Part shown: one piece after another, positions 41,097-53,418 of the stretch
Numbering within the stretch: position 1 is the stretch's first letter
Layout: every line of letters begins with the position of its first letter
NCBI RefSeq assembly: GCF_011174705.1
Contig: NZ_JAANIJ010000001.1
Location: 930,001-994,000, forward strand
Source: Tessaracoccus coleopterorum
GTDB taxonomy: Bacteria; Actinomycetota; Actinomycetes; Propionibacteriales; Propionibacteriaceae
Reading direction: 5' to 3'
DNA length: 64,000 nt
Made by a program: the position numbers and the translations under genes
The notes under the pieces: generated by a model
The model's input: only the letters and a program-made list of their open reading frames with translations
Told to the model about the DNA's origin: nothing
The model's database searches: none

Positions 41097-44000
41097 CTAC
41101 TTCCTGTGGAGGAGGAGGGTGCGGACCTCGAACGGCCGCAGGTCGAGGGTGATCGAGTCACCCTCCGGGAGGATCTCTCCACCCGGCGTCTCGACGAGAT
41201 CGGCGAGCCGTGCCCCTGCGAGCGGGAAACCCACCCGGAGGACGGCGCGGGTGCGGGAACCCTGCGCCTCGTACACGCGCACGACGACGTCGCCGCCCCT
41301 GTCCGCGGCCAGCTTCACCGACGAGAGCCGCGCGGAGCCGCCCTCGAGCGACACGAGCGGCTCCGGTGCCTCGGCACCGACGATCGCGCGGGCGGGGCTG
41401 CCGATCACGGCCCCCCAGTGGGCGGCCTCGAGCACCGTCGGCGCCGGGGCGACCAGGGTGACGAAGCTGTGGCGGCCCTGGTCGGCGTCCGGGTCGGGAT
41501 AGGTGGGTGCCCGCAGCAGCGACTGGCGCACGGTGGTGACCACCCGGCCGTCGTCGCTGTCGCGCGTCACGTCGTGACCGTAGACGGCGTCGTTGACGAC
41601 GGCGACGCCGAAGCCGGGCTCGCCGACGTGCACGTAGCGGTGCGCGCACGACTCGTAGCGGGCCGCGTCCCAGGACGTGTTGGCATGGGTGGGTCGCCGG
41701 AGGTGCCCGAAGGACGTCTCGTAGGCGGCGTCGGCGGCGTGCACGTCGAGCGGGAACGCGAGCTTCAGCAGGCGGTGCCGCTCATGCCAGTCGACGTCCG
41801 TGTGGATCAGGAGCGCCGCGCCGGTGACGTCCAGGCCGATGCGCTGGGTCACCGAGCTCCGGCCGAACTCCCGCTCGACGACGACCTCGCGCCCCTCGAC
41901 CCGGACGACGCCACCGGTCAGGTCGGTCGTCGAGAGTCGGTAGGAACGGTCGAGCTCCCAGGCGTCCCACTTGGCGGGCGCGTCGACGTGGAGCTGCAGC
42001 AGGTTGCCGCGGCGGCCCTCCGCGATCAGTTCCCGGCCGCTCTCCGACTCGACGATGCTGGCGACGGTGCCGTCGGCGGCGATGAGGACAGTCAACGCCT
42101 CCGAGGTGAGTTCGACGGATCCGTCGAGCCTCTCCACCACCCGCACGTCGGCATCGGGCTTCGGCTCGCCGATGCCGAGGGCGGGGATCCCGGCGACGGG
42201 TTCGGTCGCCGGGTTGGCGGTGAGGGCCCGCCCGCCGGGGCCGGCGAGCGCGGTGAGGGCGCCGTCGACGAGTTCCTCGAGGCGTGCGGTGACGCGGGCG
42301 TGGGTCGCCTCTGCCTCGCGGTGCACCCAGGCGATGGAGCTGCCGGGCAGGATGTCGTGGAACTGGAGCAGCAGCACCTGCTCCCACAGCTCGTCGAGGT
42401 CGTCGTGGGGGTACTCGACACCGCGGAGCAGCGTGGCCTGCGCACACCAGGCCTCCGCCTCCACCAGGAGCGACTCGTTGCGACGGTTGCCGCGCTTGGT
42501 GCGCGATTGCGAGGTGAAGATGCCGCGGTGGAACTGCAGGTACATCTCCCCGACCAGACGGGCGGGTCGGCATAGTCGGCCTCGGCCTCGGCGAAGAAGT
42601 CGTGCGGGGTGCCGAAGCCGACGCGGGCCGAACCCTCGAGGTCGGCCTGCAGGCGCGCGTCGGCCATCATCTCCCGGGTGGGGCCACCCCCACCGTCTCC
42701 GAACCCGAACGGCATGAGCGATGTCGAAGAGCCGCCGTGGTCGGCGAAGTTCTCGACGCTGCGGGCCAGCTCGACCGGGCGCATGTCTCCGCTGTAGGTG
42801 TTGTTGGGCGGGAAGTGCGTGAAGATGCGGGTGCCGTCGATGCCCTCCCAGGCGAACGAGTGGTGGGGCATCGTGTCGACATCGTTCCAGCACATCTTCT
42901 GGGTGAAGAACCACCGGATCCCGGCCCGCTTCATGAGCTGCGGGAGCGACCCCGGGTACCCGAAGGAGTCCGGAAGCCACCCACCTCGCTGCGGCTCCCG
43001 AACTCGCGCTCGAAGAAGCGCGTGCCGTACAGCAGCTGCCGCGCCATGGATTCGCCGGAGATCATGTTGACGTCGGATTCCACCCACATGTTGCCCACCG
43101 GCAGGAAGCGGCCCTCCGCTACCCGTTCGCGGATCCGTTCGAACAGTGCCGGGTCGCCGCGCTTCACCCAGGCGAAGTGCTGGGCGGACGAGCTGACGAA
43201 CACGGCCTCGGGTCGCGGTCCATGAGGTCGATGACGTTGGCGTAGGTGCGGGTGACCTTGCGCACGGTCTCCCGGCTCGGCCAGAGCCAGGCGGAGTCGA
43301 TGTGCGCGTGGCCGGTTGCCACGATGCGGTGCGCGGACGGCACCGCGGGTGAGGCGAGCAGCGGCGCGAGGATCGCCCGCGCATCCCGGGCACCTGCGCA
43401 GGGCGCGTCCGGGTCGACGGTGTACAGCGCCGCCTCCAACCCGGCCAGGATCCTGGCCCGGCGCGGCTCGTGGCCGGCCAGCACGCCGGCAAGGCCACGC
43501 AGCACCGTCACCTCCCGGAGCAGCGCCTCCACCTCGGTGTCGATGAGACGCAGCCGCATCCCGCCGAGCCGGTAGCGGGGTTCCGAGCCTGCGGTGGCCT
43601 TGTCCCGAGGGGTTCGGCGCGTACGCCGTCGGCCCGGCAAAGTCGTTGCCGCCACTCAGGTCGGGGTTCGCGGCTCCCTCGACGAGGAAGGCGAAGCTCT
43701 CCCCGGGTGTCGCATCGACCGGAACGTGGTGGTTGCGCGGCTCGAGCCCTTGACCGCGCGGCCGTCGGTGGTGCGCACCAGGCCCTCGCACTGGAAGCCG
43801 GGCTTCGCCTGGTTGAAGCCGAGATCGAGCGACAGCTCGATACGGCCGTCGGCGTCCGCCCATTCGGCGGGCACCTCTCCTCGACGCGGAACCAGGTGGT
43901 CGCCCAGGGGGCACCCCAGCGGTGACCCTCGGCGACGCCCACGAACTCGGCCCGCTCGACGGCGTCCGCGAACGGGATCGGCTCCCTGCGCCGCACCCGT

Positions 44001-44120
44001 CACCGGGGACGGTCCATGCGCCCAGCCGGAGCGGCCTCTCGTCTGCGACCACGCCCCGCGGCAGGTACTCGTTGAGGAACCGGTCGACCCTGTTGAGGAG
44101 CAGCTCCGGGTGTGGTGCAC
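41097..44120 (-). CDS. Alpha-mannosidase, glycoside hydrolase family 38, frameshifted
   Basis: Cytoplasmic exo-alpha-mannosidase of about 1010 residues. GH38 motifs: the HxD zinc pair in ATGHAHIDSAWLWPSRET, the nucleophile region GGWLPDSFGYPGSLPQLM, GIRWFFTQKMCWND and FHDILPGSSIAWVHREAE. A GTG start at 44120 reads MHHTPELLLNRVDRFLNEYL once one C is added near 44108. Many breaks follow (near 43995, 43873, 43640, 43215, 42980, 42565), all repaired by one G/C. The C-terminal domain has the beta-sandwich end LDLRPFEVRTLLLHRK. It lies in the transporter operon, so imported mannosides are the likely substrate. Confidence 0.88.
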
Positions 44121-44121
44121 G

Positions 44122-44993
44122 TCAGTCCTTCAGTCCCGAGTTGATGTTGGAGGAGGTGATGTACTTCTGGAACACGAGGTACAGCACGACCAGCGGGATC
44201 ATCGACAGTACCGAGGCGGACAAGAGCACCGACCAGTTGATGTTCTCGGCCCCGACGAGCGCCCGCAGCGCGATCTGGAGGGTGAACTTCTCGGGGTCGC
44301 CCAGGATGATGAGCGGGAAGATGTAGTCGTTCCAGCGCCACTGGAAGCTGATGATCGCGAGCGTCAGCAGCATCGGTCGTGCGAGCGGGAGCATGATCCG
44401 GAAGAAGATGCCGTACTCGCTTGCACCATCAATGCGGGCGGCCTGGCTGAGTTCGTCGGGCACCGACAGGAAGAACTGTCGGAACATGAACACGCCGGTC
44501 GGGGTGACGATCGAGGGCACGATCACACCGGCCAGGGAGTTGTAGAGGCCGAGGTCGCGCACCACCATGAACATGGGGTTGAGGATGACCTCACCGGGCA
44601 GCATCGTCATCGAGAGGATGCAGAGCCCGAGCACGCTCAGCCAGGGTTCTTGTACTTCGCGAGGGCGTAGCCCGTCGTGGCGCTCAGGAACACCGTCAGC
44701 ACGGTCGTGATGGTCGCCACGATGGTCGTGTTCAGCAGGTAGGTGCCGAAATCGACGCGTTCGAGGGCCATCCGGTAACCCTCGATGGTCCACTCACGCG
44801 GCAGGAAGGAGAGCGGGTAGGAGAACAGCTCGCTGCCCGGCTTGAAGGAGGACAGCAGGAACCAGAGCAGCGGAAAGGCCATCAGGATGGCCAGCACCCA
44901 CAGGGCGCTGGTCGGCAGAATCTGCCTGCGGAGCGGCACCGCGCCCTCGCGTCGCCGCTTCTTCGGCTCGGCGGTCAACGTGGCAGTGGACAT
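44122..44993 (-). CDS. Carbohydrate ABC transporter permease (MalG-like), frameshifted
   Basis: Six hydrophobic segments and the EAA loop DELSQAARIDGASEYGIFFR with IMLPLARP. It starts MSTATLTAEPKKRRREGAVP at 44993, sharing one base with the upstream permease stop. One break near 44640 is repaired to ALAKYKNPG followed by LSVLGLCILSMTMLPGEVI. The C-terminus is the typical FQKYITSSNINSGLKD. About 290 residues. Inner-membrane component of the importer encoded with the SBP and the MalF-like permease; the ATPase is not in the window and is probably a shared MsmX-type. Confidence 0.88.
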
Positions 44994-45940
44994 CAGAATC
45001 CCCTCCCGCTCGCCTGCTGATCTTCATCTGGATGATCGCGATCACCATGAGGATGACCAGGAGGATCATCGACGCGGCGCTCGCGTACCCGATCTCGGAG
45101 CGCTTGAATCCGGTCTCGTAGATGTACTGGACGATGAGCCGGTTCTGGGTGCCCGGCCCACCGCCGTTGAGCGCCTGGATCATGGCGAACTCCTTCATGT
45201 GGCCGAGCGTCGACAGCAGGATGACAAGCACCGAGGTCGGCGCGATCGACGGGAGCGTGATGTGCCAGAAGCGCCTCCAGGCCCCGGCACCATCGAGCTG
45301 GGCCGCCTCGTAGTACGACTGCGGCACGTTGTTGAGGGCGGCGATGAACAGCAGCATGTTGAACGCGGCGCCGCCCCAGGCCGACGCAAGGATGACGACG
45401 GCCAGCGACAGGTCCGCGTTGGTCGACCAGGGCAGCGGATCGGCGCCGAGTTCACGGATGACGAAGTTGACGAACCCGAAGCTCTCCCCGAAGAGCCAGC
45501 GCCAGATGACGCCCGCGACGATCGGGGACACAAGCCACGGGAGGAAGAAGATGATGCGGGCCGCAACCTTGCCCCTGGCCGCCGCCGAGTTGATGGCGAC
45601 GGCCATGGACAGTGCGAGGCAGTACGCGATCGGCACCGCGAACAGGGTGTAGATGAAGGTGCGGCCGAGCGAGGTGTAGAAGGCGGAGTCGCCGAGCAGC
45701 TTCGCGTAGTTGTCGAAGCCGACGAAATTCGCCTCCCCCACCCCCGGTAGTCGGTGAGCGAGTAGGAGAGGCCCAGGATCCCTGGCCAGAGGAAGAACAA
45801 CCCGAAGAGGCCCGCGGCGGCGACCGTGAAGATGAAGGGCGCCATACGGTACCGGCCGAACGGCTTTCTACGCCTGCCGTCGTCCGGGGCAGCTCCCGCC
45901 CGGACGGGGCGGGAACTGCGTTCACTGTGGTGGAGGTCAT
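44993..45940 (-). CDS. Carbohydrate ABC transporter permease (MalF-like), frameshifted
   Basis: Starts MTSTTVNAVPAPSG at 45940 behind TAGGAAAG. The N-terminus should continue through a basic segment (RRKPFGRYRMAPFIF) to a hydrophobic helix, after repair of breaks near 45898 and 45745. Core: YYEAAQLDGAGAWRRFWHIT with LPSIAPTS, the EAA loop. The C-terminus reads QMKISRRAGGGF after a one-base repair near 45003, and its TGA overlaps the next ATG. About 317 residues. Partner of the MalG-like permease. Confidence 0.86.
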
Positions 45941-45959
45941 GGGCTTTCCTACGCTCGGT

Positions 45960-47241
45960 TCAGGAGAGCTGCTCGGTGGTGACTGTGTTGATCGCCTCGA
46001 TGGTCTGCTCGAGGCTCTGCTCGCCGTTGAGGTACTTGACCGTCTCGTCCTTCAGCGGTTCGCTGTCGACGGACTTGCCGAGGTACCCGAAGAGCACACC
46101 GTCGGTGGTCTGGACCGCGGAAATGGCCGGGAGGCCGCGATCTCCTCGTTGTACAGCTCGAACGCGTAGGCGTCGTCCTTGTACTCGACGTCCAGGCCCT
46201 CCAGGGAAGGCAGGCAGCCCGAGATCTCGCAGTATGCCTTGTAGCTCTCCTGGCTGTACATCCACTCGACGAACTTCAGGGTCTCCTCCTCGACGCCTGT
46301 GCCGTCGAAGGCGACGATCCAGGAGGCGGCGCCGTAGTTGGTGGCGCGGACCGGCTCCTGCGGCAGCGGGACCGAGAGCCACTCGAAGTCCTTGATGTTC
46401 TCCTGGAAGTCGGCGATCTGCCAGACGCCCGACATGTAGGCGGCGACACGGCCGCTCTTGAAGGTGGCGCTGGGGTCGTCACCCGCGCCCCACACCGAGG
46501 CGGGCATGAAGCCGGTGTCGTGCATCGCCTTGAAGTACTCGAGCGCCTTGCCCGCCTCGGCGTCCAGCTTCCAGCTGCCGTCGGTCTGCTCGGTGACGCC
46601 CTTGCTTCCGAACTCGTAGAGGAAGGCACGGAGGCGGTGCGCGGAGGAGTCCATCACGGCGCCGTACTCGGCATCGGTGGTGTCGACGACCTGCTTGGCC
46701 GAGGCCTGGAACTCGTCCCAGGTCCACTGCTCATCGATGGTGGTGGGGTACTTGACTCCGGCCTCATCCCAGAGGGACTTGTTGATGAACATGCCGACGG
46801 CGGTCAGCGTGGTGGGGAGGGCCTTGACCTTGCCGTCGGCCGGGTCCTCGACCGCGAGGGTGTCGATGACGCCGACCCTGTCGAAGATGTCGGTGAGGTC
46901 GAGCAGTCGGTTGGTCCACGCCGGGTCGGTCGACGGCGATGCGGCGAGAGCGGGGAGGTCGTTGGCCTGGGCGGCGGTGCGGAGGCGGGTGCGGAGATCC
47001 GCGTTGGGAACCTCGACCACGTTGACCTTGACGCCGGTCTCGGCCTCGTACTTCTCGGCGAGCATGGCATAGCCACCGCCCTGGTTGATGTCGCCCGACT
47101 GGACCAACTCAAGCACGACCTGCTTGCCGCCGGGCTCACCGGATGCGCCACCCTCGGTGGCCCGGAACAGGCCACCAGCGCGAGAGCGCACGTGGCCACG
47201 CCGGCCGCTGCAAGTGCGCGGAAGGTACGGGAACGCTTCAT
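45960..47241 (-). CDS. Carbohydrate ABC transporter substrate-binding lipoprotein, frameshifted
   Basis: SBP family 1 receptor. It begins MKRSRTFRALAAAGVATCAL with the lipobox LVAC. Family features: INQGGGYAMLAEKYEAETGV, then VKVNVVEVPNADLRTRL, and TYTIDEQWTWDEF-like text (TTIDEQWTWDEFQASAKQV). The C-terminus reads VKYLNGEQSLEQTIEAINTV. Breaks near 47150 and 46138 are repaired by one G/C. About 427 residues. First gene of the minus-strand operon SBP-MalF-MalG-GH38-lyase; its promoter carries two LacI-type operators. The ligand is likely a manno-oligosaccharide or N-glycan fragment, inferred from the GH38 partner. Confidence 0.87.
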
Positions 47242-47327
47242 TGTGTCTCCAATTTCTGTATCGCTCTCCAGCGAGCGGGGTTCCGGTCAACCCGCCGTGG
47301 CACCGCTGCCGGGCTGACTTTCCCCGA

Positions 47328-47355
47328 GCATAACCAGAACTCGCAGCATTGGCAA
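47328..47355 (-). promoter_or_regulatory. Promoter of the glycan importer/GH38 operon
   Basis: On the minus strand TTGCCA (47355-47350) and TATGCT (47333-47328) are separated by 17 bases, a near-consensus sigma-A promoter. The -35 lies inside the operator at 47350-47365. The start codon is about 90 bp downstream. Confidence 0.7.
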
Positions 47356-47365
47356 GCGCTTTCCA
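47350..47365. promoter_or_regulatory. LacI-type operator 1 before the glycan importer
   Basis: TGGCAAGCGCTTTCCA, with the palindromic core AAGCGCTT around the central CG of LacI/GalR operators. It overlaps the -35 box. The same motif stands at 37350-37365 before the opposite operon of the locus. Confidence 0.75.
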
Positions 47366-47369
47366 CACG

Positions 47370-47385
47370 GGGAATGCGCTTGCCC
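47370..47385. promoter_or_regulatory. LacI-type operator 2 before the glycan importer
   Basis: GGGAATGCGCTTGCCC, the reverse complement of GGGCAAGCGCATTCCC, closely related to the first site. Centre-to-centre distance is 20 bp, about two helical turns, allowing cooperative binding on one DNA face. Confidence 0.6.
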
Positions 47386-47681
47386 GATCCTGCGTTCGCG
47401 GCTTCGGCTCGCTCGGTCCACGCGCGCCTCCCCGGGTTTCCGGATTGCCCGGCCCTGGCCGGGCCCCGGGGATCGGGGCCGTGAAAATCGCGTCGGCGCG
47501 GCGGTTGCCCGGAAACTGCCGACGTCGAAGCGACCCGGCCAGTGCCGGTGGCGCCGTGCTGTGAACCGGGTGGGCGCTGCCACCCGTGGCGCTGCACGTT
47601 CCCGCGGAGATCTCGCAGCACGCAGGCATCATCCGCGAGGCGGGCGACGGCACCGGGGCGTTGGGTTGCGCACCGGGCAAC
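47386..47681. other. Intergenic region without recognised gene
   Basis: About 296 bp between the operators and the small membrane gene, both on the minus strand. It is GC-rich. Open frames here have arginine/proline-rich shadow composition and no plausible family. A short hairpin ggttgc-gcaccgg-gcaacc (47664-47682) at the end of the small membrane gene may act in termination but has no T-run. Confidence 0.4.
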
Positions 47682-47944
47682 CTACCTGTCGCCAGGCTCG
47701 GCCTCCTGGGAGACGTCGGTCGCCTGGGCAGCCTCCGCCTCGCGGTCGGCCCGCTCCGCGGCCTCCTGGGCCCGCTGCACGAGCACCCGGAACCCGATCA
47801 CGACCAGCAGGAACCCTCCCCGACGGGAACGGTCCACCACCAACCCCAGTTCAGTTCCTCCTGCCAGATCGCGATGATCACGGTTGCGACCATGAACAGC
47901 GACAGCAGGGTCACCAACGTCATGACCAGGCGCTGGGTGCTCAT
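47682..47944 (-). CDS. Small membrane protein downstream of purA, one frameshift
   Basis: About 88 residues, starting MSTQRLVMTLVTLLSLFMVA with TVIIAIWQEELNWGWWWTVP, then a second hydrophobic stretch GGFLLVVIGFRVLVQRAQEA and a charged tail rich in Ala, Glu and Asp ending EAEPGDR. The frame breaks near 47820 where the run in cccctcc... lacks one C; without repair it stops after EGSCWS. Two transmembrane helices with a cytoplasmic coiled tail. The ATG at 47944 lies 5 bp after the purA stop, so it is probably cotranscribed with purA. No family recognised. Confidence 0.65.
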
Positions 47945-47949
47945 GAGGC

Positions 47950-49238
<1,289 letters not shown>

Positions 49239-49497
49239 TCACATCCTTGGCTCACTGCATAGAGGAAGCCCACAAGATTCTCCCGGGGCCTTGCGACCGC
49301 AGTCTACCGGTCCACGGCCCATCGAGGGCGTTGCGCGTGTCCGCGCTTCGGCCGACGCCCCTGGGCGTTCTCCCACAGAGGCATGACTGCGGCGCACGAC
49401 TGTGCCGATTCCTGATCCCTCAGAGCGCCCCGGTGCCACAATGGTGACGCGGGCGCCCAGGTAGGCGCCGCCAGTGCAAAGACGCAGGAGGCTCCCC

Positions 49498-50492
49498 GTG
49501 AAGAAGCTCATCAACAACCCCGACAACGTGATCGCAGACGCGCTCAAGGGGATCGCCGCATCCGACAAGGACGTGCGGGTCGATTTCGAGAACCGCGTGA
49601 TCTACCGGGCCGCACCGAAGGAGGGTGGAAAGGTCGCCGTCATCTCCGGAGGCGGGTCGGGCCACGAGCCGCTCCACGGCGGCTTCGTCGGGGTCGGCAT
49701 GCTCGACGCGGCGTGCGCAGGCGAGGTCTTCACCTCGCCGACGCCCGACCAGATGCTTGCCGCCACCACCACCGTCGACAACGGCGCTGGTGTGCTCCAC
49801 CTCGTGAAGAACTACACCGGCGACGTGATGAACTTCGAGATGGCAGCGGAAATGGCCGCCGACGCGGGCGTCGAGGTCGCCACCGTCATCATCGCCGACG
49901 ACGTCGCCGTCCAGGACTCGCTCTACACCGCGGGTCGCCGCGGGGTCGGTGCCACCGTCTTCGTCGAGAAGATCGTCGGCGCCGCGGCCGAGGAGGGCGG
50001 CGATCTCGCCTCCGTCACGGCCGTCGCGCAGAAGGTCGCCGACAACTCGCGCTCCATGGGCATGGCCCTCACGTCATGCACCGTGCCCGCCGCGGGCGCC
50101 CCACGTTCGACCTGCCCGAAAACGAGATGGAGATCGGCATCGGAATCCACGGCGAGCCGGGTAGGCACCGTGAGCCCATCGCAGACGCCGCATCCATCGC
50201 GAAGCAACTCGTCGACCCGATCCTCGCCGACTACGACTTCACCGGCGCACCGGTGGTGGCGATGCTCAACGGTATGGGCGGCACCCCGCAGATCGAGCTG
50301 TACCTGATGTACGGCGAGGTCGTCGCGCTGCTCGAGGCCGCGGGCGTCACCGTCGAGCGCAACCTGGTGGGCAACTACATCACGAGCCTCGACATGGCGG
50401 GCTGCTCGCTGACGCTGCTGCGTGCCGATGACGAACTTCTCCGCCTCTGGGACGCCCCGGTCCGGACGGCCGGGCTACGGTGGGGCCTGTGA
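49498..50492 (+). CDS. dhaK: Dihydroxyacetone kinase subunit DhaK, one frameshift
   Basis: Substrate-binding subunit of the PTS-dependent DHA kinase. GTG start at 49498 behind CAGGAGG, reading KKLINNPDNVIADALKGIAA. The DHA-binding loop is GGGSGHEPLHGGFVGVGM, in which DHA is bound covalently by a His in this family. Further motifs: VKNYTGDVMNFEMAAEMA and MLNGMGGTPQIELYL. One break near 50098 is repaired to AAGAPTFDLPENEMEIGIGI. About 332 residues. GTGA overlap with dhaL. Confidence 0.92.
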
Positions 50493-51123
50493 CTGCAACA
50501 GACCTGACACTCGACCAGCTGGCCGACTGGCTCCGCCGCTTCGCCGCAATCGTCGATCAGAACAAGACGTACCTGACCGACCTCGACTCCGCGATCGGCG
50601 ACGCCGACCACGGGGCCAACATGGCGCGCGGCACCGCAGCCGTGGTCCAGCACCTCGATGAGGCAAACACCGTCGACGCGCTCCTCAAGAAGGCGGGCAT
50701 GACGCTGGTGTCCACCGTCGGAGGCACCAGCGGGCCGCTGTACGGCACGCTGCTGATGAAGATGGGCATGGCCACCGGCGCTGTCACCGAACTGGATACC
50801 GCCGCCTTCGCGAAGGCCTTCCGGGCCGGGCTCGAGGGCTGATCGCCCGCGGTAAGACGGAGCTCGGCGACAAGACCATGGTCGACGCGCTCTCGCCCGC
50901 CATCGACGCGTTCGACGCGGCCGTTGCGGACGGGGCTGACTGGCCCGCGGCCGCGGCGGTCGCTGCGGCGGCCGCCGCGACGGGTCGCGACGCCACCACC
51001 CCGCTGGTCGCCCGCAAGGGTCGCGCCAGCTACCTCGGCGAGCGTTCGGCGGGCCACATGGATCCGGGGGCCACCTCCTCGACGTACCTGTTCGACGCGT
51101 TGGTCGAAGCGGTCGGCGCCTAG
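50489..51123 (+). CDS. dhaL: Dihydroxyacetone kinase ADP-binding subunit DhaL, one frameshift
   Basis: Carries the ADP cofactor that is rephosphorylated by DhaM. GTG start at 50489 overlapping the dhaK stop. Motifs: LDSAIGDADHGANMARG (Asp residues for Mg-ADP), VGGTSGPLYGTLLMKMG and GERSAGHMDPGATSS. The break near 50838 removes a G and makes a false TGA after LEG; the repaired text is GLEGLIARGKTELGDKTMVD. About 211 residues. The stop TAG is followed at once by the dhaM ATG. Confidence 0.92.
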
Positions 51124-51835
51124 ATGAGTGTCGGAATCGTCGTCGTCTCCCACAGCCTGAGGCTCGCGGAGGCGGCGGTCGAACTGGCACTGCAGATGGT
51201 GCACGGCGACCCACCCCGATCAGGGTGGCCGCCGGCACCGCCGACGGGGGCCTCGGCACCGACGCAACCGCCGTGATGGATGCGCTCGGTGAGGTCGACG
51301 GCGGTGACGGGGTCGTCGTGTTCGTCGACATCGGCTCAGCCATCATGAGCACCGAGATGGGCATCGAGCTCTACGGACAACCGGAATCCGACATCCGCAT
51401 CCTCGCGGCACCCTTCGTCGAAGGCCTCGTCGCCGGCGTGATCCGCGCCGCTGGCGGAGCCGATATCGACGAGGTGGCCGGCGAGGCGGGCAACGCCATG
51501 GCCCGAAGCTGGCGGCGGTCGGACCCGCCCCGGGCCGGGGACGGCCACGCCGCCCGCGGCACCGGTGGAGGCGGGGCCACCGCGGAGGCCGTCCTGACCA
51601 ACGAGACGGGCTGCACGCCCGCCCGGGCGCGCTGTTCGTCGCGGAGGCACGCAGGTTCGACGCCGACATCACCGTCAGCAACGGAGGCGAGCCCGTCTCC
51701 GCTTCCAGCAGCATCGGCCTCGCGATGCTCAACGCGCGCAAGGGCGACACGCTGCACCTGTCGGCCACCGGCCCAGATGCCGGACCCGCAGTCGCGGCCC
51801 TCGCCGCCCTGATCGGCAGCGGATTCGGCGAGTAG
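51124..51835 (+). CDS. dhaM: PTS-dependent DHA kinase phosphotransferase DhaM with fused HPr domain, frameshifted
   Basis: Two domains: an N-terminal EIIA-mannose-like domain starting MSVGIVVVSHSLRLAEAAVE, with phospho-accepting His in SHS, and a C-terminal HPr domain with TNETGLHARPGALFVAEARR, the phospho-His site. Between them is a Pro/Arg/Ala linker. Breaks near 51217, 51512 and 51625 are each repaired by one G/C. About 238 residues. The E. coli version has a third EI-like domain that is missing here. Phosphate must come from enzyme I encoded elsewhere. A strong terminator follows. Confidence 0.88.
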
Positions 51836-51842
51836 TGCACGG

Positions 51843-51880
51843 AAGGGGCGCCGGGCGTGGGTGACGCCCGGCGCCCCTTT
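51843..51880 (+). terminator. Terminator after dhaKLM
   Basis: Arms aaggggcgccgggcgt and acgcccggcgcccctt form a perfect long GC-rich stem with a short ggtg loop, then ttcc. It ends the DHA kinase operon. Confidence 0.8.
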
Positions 51881-51941
51881 CCGTGTCCGCAGGAGAACCG
51901 CGCCGGTTCCAGGGTCTCTGCGGGCCCGCGGCGGACGGCAC

Positions 51942-51954
51942 TAGGCTGTGCTGC
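51942..51954 (+). promoter_or_regulatory. Leaderless-type -10 element before the DUF3151 gene
   Basis: TAGGCT (51942-51947), then seven bases and the ATG at 51955. No ribosome site. Matches the pattern seen at six or more other genes in the window. Confidence 0.6.
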
Positions 51955-52389
51955 ATGAGTGAGACGCACCCCAACCTGATGGCCTCGGATGTCGTCGTCC
52001 GGCTGCCGGAGGATCCGGCCCTTGCCGACATCGCTGAGCGCGGCCGGGAGCACTTCCTGGACGTCGTCGCGGCGCATCCCGCCTCGTCGCTCGTGTGGGC
52101 GCTGCTCGCCGAGACCTGCCTCGCCGAGGACGATCTCGGTAATGCGATCACCGCCTACGCGTACGCCCGCACCGGTTACCACAGGGGGCTGGACACGCTG
52201 CGCCGCAACGGCTGGAAGGGATCCGGCCAACTGCCCTGGGAGCACGAGCCCAACCGCGGCTTCCTCCGCGCCCTCTGGGCGCTCAGCGTCGCCGCCGGCC
52301 GGATCGGCGAGACCGAGGAGCAGGAGCGCTGCGCCCAGTTCCTGCGCGACTCGTCGGAAGAGGCCTTCCGGGTCCTGTCGCAGGACTGA
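51955..52389 (+). CDS. DUF3151 family protein
   Basis: A 144-residue cytoplasmic protein with an intact frame, starting MSETHPNLMASDVVVRLPED. Typical features: VAAHPASSLVWALLAETCLA, AYAYARTGYHRGLDTLRRNG and WKGSGQLPWEHEPNRGFLRA. DUF3151 is an actinobacterial family of TPR-like helical repeats with no known function. It is monocistronic between a terminator and a convergent aldo/keto reductase gene. Its presence supports the actinobacterial origin. Confidence 0.85.
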   Translation: MSETHPNLMASDVVVRLPEDPALADIAERGREHFLDVVAAHPASSLVWALLAETCLAEDDLGNAITAYAYARTGYHRGLDTLRRNGWKGSGQLPWEHEPNRGFLRALWALSVAAGRIGETEEQERCAQFLRDSSEEAFRVLSQD

Positions 52390-52398
52390 GCCGCGGGC

Positions 52399-53397
<999 letters not shown>

Positions 53398-53418
53398 TCA
53401 GGTGGTGTGCGGGGTCGG

